The notes under the pieces are model-generated. The model saw nothing but the letters and a program-made list of their open reading frames with translations, had not been told where the DNA came from and ran no database searches. From Paratinospora sagittata (lineage: Eukaryota; Streptophyta; Magnoliopsida; Ranunculales; Menispermaceae), in the NCBI GenBank assembly GCA_035771175.1, contig CM069590.1, positions 60,737,997 through 60,801,996 of the forward strand: a DNA stretch of 64,000 nt. The letters are read 5' to 3'. Of the stretch, positions 23,945 through 36,010 are shown in pieces (within the stretch, counting starts at the first letter, position 1; each line of letters opens with the position of its first letter). The position numbers and the translations under genes are program-made.

Positions 23945-26900
23945 AAACAAAAGAAATATGAGAGCAAGAGAGAAGAAACAAAAATAAATAGAAGAAATGG
24001 AGAGGAAAGCAAAGAAAGGGGGGGAAGGAACAAGAGCAAGAGAACAAGAAAAAGCAATGGATTATTGGATCCCAAAAATCAAATTTAGTCACTTTTAGGC
24101 TTAGAAGAAGAAATAGAGCAAAAAATAATAATAATAAATAAATAAAATCAATTTTAATTATTTTGGGCCTAAGCTAGGCTTTTGCTCAAAATGAGTTAAC
24201 ATATGTCGCATAGCCAATTAATTTTATTTAGACTTTATTTTGCAGTCCAAGATCCATCTTTTAGTAGATTGGTGAGATCAATCATCAATGTAGGATCCCA
24301 ATCCTACACTTAAATGATCCTATATGTGATCCAGATAGATGAGGAATTCTAGGATCGTATGATCATATGAACCTACCAATTTGGATTGCAACCCTAACAA
24401 CAATAATCTATAATCTAACCGTTGATGATAAGGAGACTTGGACACACTCCAAGAACATTGTTTCTCTATCACTTACTCCACTTCACGCTTTGTTCACTCC
24501 TTGTTCTCTCTCCTCAGCCACCATAAGGCATGTAGAAAGGTTTTTTTTATCTTTGTTTTGATTACTCATCCTAATCAAATCCTCACCACTAAGAACCCAA
24601 GTTTTATTTCGTGCACAATACTTGGGCCAGGTGAATTCATGCTTTTTCTTTCTTTTTCCCTTTGCTTAGTGTGGAGGGTGTAATATTGCCGTGGTGGGGT
24701 CATCTCACAAGCATTTCACTATCATTTTTCTCAGGAGGAAATCTTCCACTCTTTGGAGAGTTCAAGACATCTAGGGCCCATGCCCCTCTGAGGTTATGCA
24801 AAACTCTAGTTTGCGAGGAGGTTCTCCCACAAAAAAAAATAGAAGTGCATTTACTGATTTACAAACACGACCTTCCCTTTTCTGTTGCTCTGAGGCTTGT
24901 AGCTAGGAACAAAAAGGTCCTCAGTACAGTTGTACTTGTGTCTTCCATGTTCAATTTCTTTTATCAGCTTGGAAGGCTGCCTTCTTCTCCTTGCAATTTT
25001 AAGACATCAAAATCAAGGAGTTTGACTTTCACTGACGCACAATTATCATCTAATATAGAGAGGATCTGATTACTAATCATTCATCGTTGTACTAGCTATC
25101 AATGACTGTTGATCTCCATACACTCCATTTGTCATGAAAACTAACTTGTCTCAAATATAGTGTCAAATTGGGAGTTCCCCTTATTTGGTAAAGCATAAGC
25201 CTCTGGATTCGGTAGAACTTGTTTATATTAGCACCACCTATACTTGTATGACTTTTTAAAGACATGAACTCCATTTCACAATGACACTTCATCAGTACAC
25301 ATTATAAATATTTTCTAGCAACTCCAAGGTTCTCTCTCACAGTTATTTAATAATCCTTTCTTCTCCATTATCTCTACCATTCAAATCGATAAATGCATAT
25401 GTGTGTTGTTTTCATGCAAAAGTTGAAACAACCTCATGAAACAGTCAAACCCAGTTCTTCAATGCTTGGTTGTTATACTAGAAGCTGCCAAGCTAGATAA
25501 GACAGGAAAACATTCCAAATGCAGAAGGAGCCTCAACTTAAACAAATCCTTTCCAAAGAATGGAGATTATACTTTTAACTATGATTACCAATCATGATGA
25601 ACAATAGCTGAAAACTATTTCCAATTAAAAGAACGAGGGAACTCACCATCTACAGGTGATCAGAACAGCAATCAATCAAACAATGAAAAGTATATTGTAC
25701 ATTCGTAAAGAACAGATATCAAATTTTTGGAAACTTGTTCCAAAACACATATATATAATTACTTAAATCATGGTGATCATAAATAATGAAAATAAATGTC
25801 AAGGAAAAGCAAAAATGAGAACCTTGAGTAGAGGCCTGGCTTTTAGGAATTGCTGGAGCAGGTCTTTCAGGTTCCTTGTAGTCAAGAGGTGGTGCAAAAT
25901 CCACCTCACAATCTGTCTCAATGATGCTTATCGCATTAGAGGGCTTTGTTTCTATTATATCTATATAATACTTCTTATTGTTATAGGCTACCATGATACT
26001 GTCCCCAGTTGTTAAACATGAAAAGTTCCTTAGTGTTGTCTCCAAGCTGCATGACAAGAAAGGAGACATAGAACACTAGTCAAGAGAGGGAACGAACAAG
26101 AGGTAGAGATGAGCAAGCCATAATAGTAGAATTTTGGAAGTCAACGGTGGCAGAGCCAACAGCCATGCACAACAATGAACATAATCTATCTTTTGTAAAA
26201 CAAGAGCGCAAACAATGAGAGAAAAATGAAAAATTCATACTGTGAGGTGTCGGTGATTTAAGAAGACATTTCCAGTCACATATAGGCAAACAATCACATT
26301 TAATATAATTAAGAGCTTTCATCCTCCCTACTCATATAACTGGCTGAGTATTTGAACACTTTAATTGCTCTCACCTAGCACCTTGAACACTACTTTGTTA
26401 CAATTTGGCTAATAAGCCTAAAACGGTAAAAGAAAAGGCAAAATACCTCTACAATCATATGAAAGTCTTTTTTTTTCAATACCTCTACAATCATAAGCCA
26501 AAAAAAGCTCCAAATATAACTTCATGACATTGACATGTAACATTTATTCATAGAGGCCAAAAGAGTCATACTGTTACTCACCATCCTTAATCCTCATAAC
26601 ATTACACACCATCCTTAATCCTGTGCTGACTCTAACTAAATTAACCTTCAAATTGTTGACAACAATGACACTTCTTTTTTCTACCTCAACTGTAAAGGAG
26701 TACAAATTATTTACTTTTCTGTGATAAAAAATAATAAGTTCCAGCTAAACCTAGCTTCTACTAGAGGAATCATGACCAAAATTTCTAGTTCAATTGTTCT
26801 GCTGCAATTTCAACCAGGGCTTAGAAATTCCCATTTCCTCATATTTCCAATAAGCACAACTAGTGCCAATGCCAACAAACCAAAAACAGCAATCAAAAGA

Positions 26901-29900
26901 AGCATATACTTACATGGCTTTAGGGTTGGAAATATCCAAGAAGTCCTTTGTATGAGGCTGCAGTTTCACGTATGTTCCCTTTGGAAGAGTAACATTTTTC
27001 ACTCGAACAGTATCTCCCTCTTGTAAAACCATGTTTTCCATCATCTACAAGAACAACAAATGTGCTTGCAATCAGATGCCTCGAAAAAGCAACTTACAAC
27101 TTGATCAACCCATAGAAAATCAAGGTAAATACTAATACAAAACATCAAGCATACACCTAGACAAATCTATAACAACAGTAAACACATACCCAATAAGGCA
27201 TGTAGATCATGCCCTCTTCAGCAATGAACTCCAGCACACCACAGTGAGAGATCCGCTCAGTTGCAGCATTGCGGAGCTCAAACAACATTGGATAATCAAT
27301 ATGAAGAGAAGCTGTGGGATGAAATTTAAGCATCATAATGTTTGTGCTATGTCAATCAAAATTGAAACAACATTGGCTACTGACTAAAGCATTGTGAAGC
27401 TCAATCAACATTGGACAATCAATACAAAGAGAAGATCCAGGATGAAATTTTAGCATCATAATCTTTGTACTATGTCATCAAAATTGAAACAAGATTGGCT
27501 ACTGACTAAGACTTGAAAAAATTCACTTACGACAACCATTAGTAACAAATACTTGTGAACTGCATAAAGCAGGGTTGATCCAACCAAATGCAAGAAGTCA
27601 TAACTTACCAAGGCGGTCAAGAGCTGAGGGGGGCATTATAACTGAGATCAAATAAAGCAAAATATTGTCAGGCCAAGCTCACAAGCCAACAATTACAATA
27701 ACATGAACTCCCTAGATGACAAATTAACTTACTTTTATCACCACTTTCCAGCTGCGGCTGAGTAAGAGGGACAAAAAGTTGAATCAGCAGTATTTATCAA
27801 AAATTAAATTGAATATATATACAAACAGACACACGCATATATATATATAATACATATGTGTGTGTGTGTGTACACATTCTCATTCTCCTTTGCAATTTCC
27901 AAGATTAGGATTTAACCTGGATCTTAAGATTTACTCAGGATCTTAAGATTTACTCAAGCAAGTAAGTTTTTACCTCCTTTTTGCATTTACTAGTTTTATT
28001 TTCTGTCTACAATCGTCATTTTTGTTCAAGACCAAGTATTATTTTGTATTTCCAGCTCCTCATGAGCCTATCAAGGAAATACAGGATGAGGGTCCTAAAA
28101 CAACACCAACCCAAAAAAAGATGGTGCGTAGCCTTTGTATTTGGATTCATACATAGTTTCAATATGAAAGGAGCTATATTTTGAGATATTTCGGTGTTGT
28201 TTCGAGAAAAGGCTCATTTTTTTACAAGATCAATTCAAAAGAAACTAGGACGAGGAGATCAATTATAATTTATAAGTACATATAAAGAAAACACAAAACA
28301 AAAACAGAATTACAGAATACATTACAAACTCCTCTTTCTCTTAAACATACCTGTCATCTATCCATCGAAGAACACACCCACTATTTTGAGAACATGTTAA
28401 TAAAAAATATATAATGCTCCTAATATAAGGAACAACCACATGCCTTGCGGCTCTAACCTCTCTATACTTGTGTCATATGCGACAGTTTGGGGCCAAGCAT
28501 ATAGAGTGACAAATGAAATTTATTTCCAGATTAAGCTTTTCTAATAACCAAATATATTGAACGCATCCCAAACATTTAATCTCATACAGTTAGCAGTTGG
28601 CACAAATATGATGACTTCTCTGCACATTGATTGTAAAGGAGTCTTTAGCTCTTAGGAACAGCCCCACACACACACACCAAAAAAAAAAGTTTCTTGCGAG
28701 ATGGGATGAGCACACTGGGCTCCCGCCTCAAGAAAGCAAGGAACCATTTAAGCATCCATCTTTATGAGTTGAAGCTCTCAAATAAAATTATTAGCTGATA
28801 GGTAGAAATAATTTTCTTCCAATTACAATTTAACCCTGAGAAATGTAGTCATATTGCAAAGAAAAGCCCAACCGTATTGCGGTAGATTGATATCAATTAA
28901 TCCATCTTCATAGAATTTATTGCACCTTCAGATTTTTACTATTTATGATCAGTCTCCTCTCAGCACTTAATCAAGGGTGCATAGGACATTACCACAGCAT
29001 AAAATAGAATAACTTTTAATTATCACATAAACATACAAATAGTAACAGAATCTGAACTGTGATACAATGAGAAGGATGCAAACCTTTTCAATGAAAGATG
29101 CAGGGTAACAGCGGTACGTCTGTTCGAAAGATGTTCCATGATATCCGTATCCTTCAAAAAACTGTTTTTCAAGATGTCAGCAAGATAGACATATGCAGTA
29201 AATAAGATGCAACTCACAATATTTAAATTCAAAAACAAATAGAGATGCCACAAAGTCAAATGTGTGACTACTTCTTGAAAGTAATGACTCAAACAAAGTA
29301 CAAATTCTCCACAATCAGAAGCAACAGGAATCAACAGGCCAAACATGGGTTTCTAGTGCTTCAATATGAAAATCTAGGTAGGAGAAAGATTATTTCATAA
29401 GTTGAATGTTTAAATTTTCAATGAAGATATTTCCACTTTGTTTTTCAATGATCGGTGGTTTCTTACTTCCATTGCACTTGCACCTACATATTCGTTATAG
29501 GATCTTTGACTTTACTTAAGAGATAATTGATCCATATTATAAAGAAGGCATATTTACAGAAAAGAAGAATATCTAACATACTCCACTCCTTCTTGTTAGA
29601 ATAAGGTGAATAGTTATAAGGCTTTAGACTACAGAAAACCTATGAATTTTTTAAAATAAAAACGCAAGCATAGGTACTTCAAAAAAAATAAAATAAAATA
29701 AAATAAAAAGACAATGAAGTTTTCTGCCAGGTCAGGCCAGCCATGAAAAATACATAATAGGCTTCAAGTCCCTCCAAAAAGATAAGGTCCATGGAATTAC
29801 TTCAAATAAAATAATAAATAAGGAAGAAACTAGAGTTCAATTACATGATAATATCCAATGAATGTGTTCAGGTCATATATATTTCAATATAAGTTTTCAA

Positions 29901-30695
29901 CTGTCACAAATTAATGGATGAAATGACAAAACCTACGAAAATATTATATATGTTTTCTGGTGGTTCCTACAATAGAGTTGAACTGAGATGGACGATTCTT
30001 GAGCTAGGCAAATCTTCATTCAAAAAATATGCATTTCATTACCTGGCTTTATAATCTATTATCTATGTTCAATCCCCTTAACTGTGTTATACACTGATAT
30101 TTATAAGCATCCAAAAGAAAACAAAATAATCATATAACCACCCCACCCTCGACTTCACCGCTAGGAATTTAAAAGATCTATGCGAAAGAGAATAAGCAGA
30201 TATGTCATAATTCTACAAGACCCACGAGATAGATTAATTCTAGCCTGTACTAGAGCAAAGCTCCATCTATCCTTGAAACCAAGCATATTGGTCTTCCAAA
30301 CATGCGCTCATATGCCCAAGAGTGTCATTTCTCCCTTCATAGTGCATTTAGATGCTAAGGCTTTAGTCAATTGTCCATATAAAGAACTCTTGTTCACAGT
30401 TCATTAAAAATTTTCTCCCCTCAAAAAAAAATATGGAACATTGATGAATTCTTCTTTACAAGCTGTCCAACTGGTTGCTGATCATCTCGCTAATCCTTCC
30501 AATGACTTGGAAAGAAAAGTGTGTACAATGAGGACATTAACCAATGACCACATATCAATATTTGTAGCCTTAATTCTTCTCTACAATATATTTACCAATA
30601 TAAAAGAAAAGTGTGTACAACGAGTAAAGAAAACATCAATTTCATTTCTACTACTATAATTTCCTGGTATCACATGATAAATCGAAGCGTACCAT
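22733..30695 (-). CDS. UFD1: UFD1, ubiquitin fusion degradation 1 (CDC48/p97-NPL4 cofactor)
   Basis: Substrate-recruiting cofactor of the CDC48/p97 segregase, delivering ubiquitinated proteins to the proteasome. Exons in transcript order: 30695-30693 (ATG only), 29161-29084, 27757-27733, 27641-27609, 27311-27190, 27044-26914, 26046-25823, 23214-22958, 22828-22733, in phase, 322 residues (Arabidopsis about 319). The N-terminal UFD1 double-barrel fold is evident from [14 protein letters not shown], then [34 protein letters not shown] and [20 protein letters not shown]. The C-terminal tail ([15 protein letters not shown], and [13 protein letters not shown] at the end) corresponds to the CDC48/NPL4-binding part. 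The ATG is the last three bases of its exon. Probable noncoding leader: the rest of that exon (to 30744) and another exon ending at 30935. The gene has large introns, one with a decayed exon duplication. Confidence 0.95.
23820..24020. repeat. homopurine tract with (GA)n microsatellite in a UFD1 intron
   Basis: About 200 bases of nearly pure A/G on the + strand, with an uninterrupted (AG)21 core at about 23901-23942. On the transcribed strand of UFD1 it is a polypyrimidine stretch deep inside the 2.6-kb intron, far from either splice site. Confidence 0.85.
27265..27509 (-). repeat. 123-bp tandem duplication including part of a UFD1 exon
   Basis: Copy 1 (27265-27387) contains the first 47 bases of the exon at 27311-27190 plus its acceptor. 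Copy 2 (27388-27509) repeats it with scattered substitutions and one missing base. In copy 2 the acceptor end cacag has become tggat, so the duplicated partial exon cannot be spliced in the same way. Confidence 0.8.
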
Positions 30696-31010
30696 TGCAA
30701 CAGTTGAAAAGTTTCCACACCAGAGGTTCAGCCTTCAAGTCTCCCTAAGAGTACAAAAAGCACGTTAAGACCAAACAAATGAGCTTGATAGAATATTTTC
30801 TTTAGCAAGATAAGAAATCCCTAATTCACTCAAGAAACCCTAATTAAGATCAAATCTTAATAACAGAGATGCAAATCTAACTTCCAGACAGAATTCCGAT
30901 TAATCGTCATCAAGAACAGCAGAAATGAAATTACCGATCAGAAAAACACAAGTGACACGAAACCTCTGATCTCGATCAAGAGCAGAGGACGGTCTTTGAA
31001 ACTTCAGCCT
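30693..31010 (-). promoter_or_regulatory. UFD1 leader exons
   Basis: The acceptor cttag/ggag at about 30745 defines a 52-base exon (30744-30693) that ends exactly with the ATG. A donor gatcg/gtaatt at about 30935 closes an upstream noncoding exon of unknown 5' end (to about 31010 or beyond). The exon borders follow splice consensus; the transcription start is not determined. Confidence 0.5.
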
Positions 31011-31648
31011 AAGGCTAAGAAATTTTCTTAGATTGCTTTCGTTGTAGACGAGACCCTAATAGATTGAACGTCGATGACGAAACGAAATTGATGCTCGGAC
31101 GGAAGAAGATGAAAAATAAGATGTGCTTCCGTGCGTATTGCGCACGCCGCTTGCTTCTTTCTTTCCTCTCGCACACGAAACAACAGAATATATGATCTGG
31201 TGCTCCACGACACATTAAATTCCCATACGGAATATTTGCAAACACCCACCCACATGGCGTTGCTGCGTGTTTAAAACTTGTCTAATTTTTAAAATAATAT
31301 TTTTTCTTGTCTATTTATGTAAATATCTTAAAAATCATGTCTAATCTTATAAAAAATCCCACAAGAACTAATAAAAGAGAGTTACGTATTGAGTTTCTTT
31401 ACGAGTCAATTAATCATTTTTCTTTAATTAATATTCATGAACGTATTTTTTCGAGCTTTCAATATTATTTCTCTAAAATTTCATTTAATCTCTTATTCAA
31501 AATTATAATTTGAAAATTATGAATTACTACTAGTTTGCAGACAGGTTCACAGAAGATTTTGGGTAATGAGCCCAAGAGCAAAATCCTTAGATCAGTGGGA
31601 AAAGCCCACCAAAGGTCCAAAACCCAATTCAACAATTAAAATACTAAG

Positions 31649-32027
31649 GTTGCATTTAGTGCCCAAGATAAAATATAATTAATTCTATGGAATTAAATTA
31701 GAATGGATTAAAAATAGTATATTTTATGTTTGGTGCAATACATAAAATTAGGATAAAAATTAATTAAATAATTTTTTTAAATTACATTAAACAAAAAAAA
31801 ATCGCTGATTTTGCAAATCGCAAACCTGGCTGATAATTTTTTTTTTAAAGAATAAATATCAAAAGAAGACAAAAAATAAAAAAGGGACGGATAAACAATC
31901 CTACTATTTTTTGTGGGATTGCTTTATCCCGCTGGACCGGGATACATTGGTGAGGTGAACCCACCTCACTACTAAATACAAGATAAGACTAAGTTTTAGT
32001 CATATCCTATTGACTGCCACGCAACCC
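31649..32027. mobile_element. MITE-like element with GGTTGC ends
   Basis: The left end ggttgcatttagtgccc (from 31649) and the right end, whose reverse complement reads ggttgcgtggcagtc (32027 backwards), form imperfect terminal inverted repeats of a type common in plant hAT or PIF/Harbinger MITEs. It has no coding capacity. The flanks ctaa/ctaa hint at a short target duplication that I could not define. Confidence 0.4.
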
Positions 32028-32830
32028 CTAATAAGCTTGAAATTAGTTTTTATCCCCATTTGGGAGAATTTTTACAAAAACGCTTTTATGAAAAGCATAT
32101 TGTGATCCTCTTAAATGCATTAATTGCATTTTTTCTTTGTCATTTTGAAAATTAAGGAAAATTGGAGGGCACAAGGCAGTTTCCCTAAACCTTCTATATA
32201 TCTTCCATGGTATCAATTTCTAAAATTGGGTGCCCAAAAAGACAATTTATAGCATCGAAACGTAATATAAATGTCAACTTAGCCCTAAATAAAGTAAAAC
32301 AGAGGAAGCAGATTCATTTAATCAACCCAATATAATTTAGTAAAGATTTAATTAAATTGAGTTAAGTTACTAAATGATTTTTTATGGTACATGGGCTTTT
32401 TAAAGTACCTAATTAATCCCTTGAGAGGTGTTTTAAGATTTTTTTTCACACACCAAAAATATTCTATAAGGGAGCGATCCTCTGAGATTAGATTAATAGA
32501 CAAAATTATACGTCTATTGCATGTTAGCTCTTGTAGGCTAGGCTAGGCAGTAGATCATTTCAGCTTCCTTGATGTCCACAGACAGCTGAATCAAAGAAAA
32601 AGCAAGACGGACAGAGTGTACGTTTAAATGATCATCCAATTGTCTACATCCTTCACTCGCTCCACCTCTCTTAAATTATCAACAACTCTCAAACATCAGT
32701 TCTGATGAAAAGATTCCCCAAATTAAGGACCAGAATAGTAAGTGTCAGTGCCGACAATTCTTGATTTACCTCTCCCAACTAACAAAGAAGAGAAGCCCCT
32801 TCTCTTCTGTGCCCACCAATATTGCAAAAG

Positions 32831-32998
32831 TAGTCCCCATAGAGGACCATTAGCAGCACAACCACAACCACCCCTACCCAATTCAACCATTACCACCTAA
32901 TCTAGCCAAATCTATAGTCCCCATAGAGGACCATTAGCAGCACAACCACAACCACCCCTACCCAATTCAACCATTACCACCTAATCTAGCCAAATCTA
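32831..32998. repeat. exact 2 x 84-bp tandem duplication
   Basis: Two identical, abutting 84-base units (32831-32914 and 32915-32998), beginning tagtccccatagaggacc. Read by eye, no mismatch was seen, so the duplication is recent or an assembly artefact. Confidence 0.9.
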
Positions 32999-33149
32999 TT
33001 TTATCTCATCCAACCCCTACTACCACTCATCTCACGATATATCACAGCCTTTCTAGCACTGGTCCAACAACATACACTTTACTAATATTGAAAAACTAGT
33101 TTCTAGATTTAAACTTGTAACCTCTTAGCTAGTTATAATGGAGCAACCT

Positions 33150-33744
33150 TAACTGCAGAGGCGTAATCATAAATTTTATTTTGGGTGGGCCAAAAAAAAA
33201 ATTTAGACAAATCTCAACAGTATAAGAAAAATTTATTGATTAAGATATATAAATCACTAATATCCAAAGGATAAGCATGTATAATTACACATGTAATTAT
33301 AACTTTTACAATTTGATTATCATTTCTTTTTCAGTAAAGAAAATATTAATTTAATTGTAAAATTTTGTAGCTACACATGTGTATCTATTGAATTATTTAT
33401 TACACACTTTAATATGTGTAAATCACTAATATTCAAAAGATAGACATGTGTAGTCATTTTGAATCTAGATAAATACTGTAATAAAAAAAAAGAACTTGTT
33501 AAACTTTTTAAAAATCATTTGACAGCCTTATCTTTAACGTTGTAAATCAATATTTAATTAACAAATTCAAAGAAGTGTGTTTTTAAGTGTTCATATGTAA
33601 ATTTTTTTTATTTGATTGTAATTATAATTTGTTAGATATTAATTTTTGATAAATTAATATTTTTTAATAATTTTCTTTTTGGGGGCTTCTCTTTCCAAAA
33701 ATAAATAAATAAATAAATAAATAAAAGGGTCTTCCTTCCGTTAA

Positions 33745-33805
<61 letters not shown>

Positions 33806-33920
33806 CTCCCTCCTTCATTTCTTTATATATAATAATAATAAAAAAAAAAAACTCTGAAAAATTCTAGCCGAGCTCCAGCCCAAGGTAGCCCTAAGGAGAC
33901 TCCGCCCCTCCTTAATTGTG
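33150..33920. mobile_element. possible degenerate non-autonomous DNA transposon
   Basis: The left part reads gcagaggcgtaatcat and is soon followed by ttttgggtgggcc. The right part, reverse-complemented, reads gaggggcggagtctcc. These resemble the 'ggggcggag' ends of widespread plant non-autonomous DNA elements. The interior is AT-rich and noncoding and includes an (AT)n run. The boundaries are guesses. Confidence 0.25.
33749..33801. repeat. (AT)n microsatellite
   Basis: About 26 uninterrupted AT units within AT-rich intergenic DNA. Confidence 0.95.
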
Positions 33921-34875
33921 CTCACTTGTTTATGCTTTATGAATCATGAAATCCAAATTTTGAGAAAATCAAGGTGACATATTGAAAACATATTTTTTGA
34001 AAGCTATGTGATCATGTATGTAATGCATAATTCAAGAAAAATTTCAAGTGATCTTAAAATTATGAAAAATGTGATTTTTTTAGCACCACACTTGCATTGA
34101 ACTCTATAGAAAAAAGATGTAGATGACCCAGTGTGTGTGTACACGTGCGCGCATGTGTGTTGTATATATCTGACCTAGGCAGAGTTTTAATGACATGCAT
34201 ATGTAGTTATACTTAAAATTACATTTATTATAATTAAATTAATATTTTTTAAAATTAAATTAGCAAGAATATTTTATTAGGAGTAAACCATCCCACATTT
34301 GGTCTTTAAATTTCTAAAAGTATTTTTTTTATTTTTAATGAAATCATCATCTTAATCATTTACAAGTAATTAATTAATTACTTAAGGTTCAATTGAACTT
34401 AATTAATTACTAAATTCCTTTTGTCATTCCAAACTCTATTTTGGTCCAAGGCCTAGGAATCAGCGACCTCAGGTTAAATAGCTTTGTAATTAATTCAATA
34501 AATTAAAGAGATATGAGAAACAGAAACAGAGATGCATAGATGGCAATTCATCATGTTCCCGGGCTTTTTAATGACACATACACAACTTACTGTAGCTAGA
34601 TATGGGATTTTCAATCTTTTAATTAATTAATTAATTCAAAAGCTAGCTTCCATGCATGCATGCATGATAGTTAAAAATAAAATTCAAAATGCAGCTTTTT
34701 TTTTTTGTGGGGCTCTATGTTTATTCGAACCTTTGAAAGAAACATCACATGGGATATACATAATTCGATTGGCGTGGAGAACATTATTTAGTTGTTTGAC
34801 CTCCCACGCGAAGTGGATGGATTAATTTGCATGTGAATGACTACATGCAGCACTCAGCAGACTAAAAAGTATGCA

Positions 34876-34878
<3 letters not shown>

Positions 34879-34920
<42 letters not shown>
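34879..34920. repeat. (AT)n microsatellite
   Basis: About 21 uninterrupted AT units within intergenic DNA. Confidence 0.95.
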
Positions 34921-34924
<4 letters not shown>

Positions 34925-35863
34925 ATACAAATCGACTTAATTTGTAATTTGTACTTGTGTGTTTTATATACATTTCATTTTGTATACTTTGTGCGTACTG
35001 TGTGGGTCCACGTAGTCATATACAAATGGACTTGGTACCTGTATTATATGCATTTAATTAAGAATGCACCCCCCAACATCTAAGGGACTTGGGACACGAG
35101 CATCAGTTTCCAGTGTTGGTTGCCATCGTCCCTTAAAATTTGTTCTTTAATTAAATATATTTTGTGTGATTTAGATCTCAATTAGTAGTGATATTATCTC
35201 GTTTAACTGGATCTACCTTATTTCTTGGGTAAGTGATGAATTCTTTAGTTCTTTACTTTTAGATGTGGGATTATTATATTATTCGACAAATATCCAATAA
35301 TTTCCACTTTAGATTTCGATCCAAAAGGTTATAGTAATAATGAGAGAGAAGATATGTATCTGAAGTAAATAACTCTTTACTTTTTGATGTGAGATTATAA
35401 ATACTCTTTTTTTTCTTTTTCTTTTTTTGAAAGAAATGATTTCATTCAAACAATCAGAGAGGAAGTGGCTCCTCAAGAACAAGGTCACTAAATAGTTGGG
35501 ATTATTAATATTTCAATCTATACATGTCCAACTATAAAAACATAATCCATATATATAGCCCACACATTTGATTTTTGTATTCAAAACAAAAAATCTAAAT
35601 GCACCAATTAAAGTTTTTCAAATATATATATATATATATATATATATGCATGATTAATAGTTCTCCTTTGCTTTTTCACATCTTATGCATAACACACCAA
35701 GACAATCAGTCATTTATATAGTTGGGGTAGGTGTTAATTTGGACCCACATCTGGATACACCTTTCACTTCAATATCTCTTCTACTTTGGGTTATGAGTAA
35801 CTATATATATCATCTGCTTCTGTTTTTTATCTTGCTTGCTCAATCAATTATCTTGCTTGGGTG

Positions 35864-36010
35864 ATGGCCATCAATTCATTGCAATGCTTTGGAGGTAACT
35901 ATCAAGTCTCGATAATATTAGCCTTCTTACCGGTGCTAATGATATATTATAGAGATGTGGCAAATGGTTTAATAGAAATGACCAGTACGCTGCGCTCAAC
36001 TAGAAAATGA
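35864..36010 (+). CDS. possible micro-ORF, 48 residues, one membrane segment
   Basis: An ATG in fair context (gtgATGgcc) opens 48 codons ending in TGA at 36008. The product starts MAINSLQCFGG and contains a hydrophobic run VSIILAFLPVLMIYY, which could be a single membrane helix, followed by a polar basic end (RSTRK). A TATA-like sequence (tatatatat) lies about 60 bases upstream at 35801-35811 with a pyrimidine-rich leader after it. I do not recognise a family. A frame this short can occur by chance, and the codon gaggtaac also resembles a splice donor, so the ORF could instead be the first exon of something else. Confidence 0.22.
   Translation: MAINSLQCFGGNYQVSIILAFLPVLMIYYRDVANGLIEMTSTLRSTRK

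Noticed and set aside
23719..24092. Three overlapping minus-strand frames rich in Leu/Ser/Phe
   Set aside because: They are translation of the homopurine/GA microsatellite tract inside a UFD1 intron.
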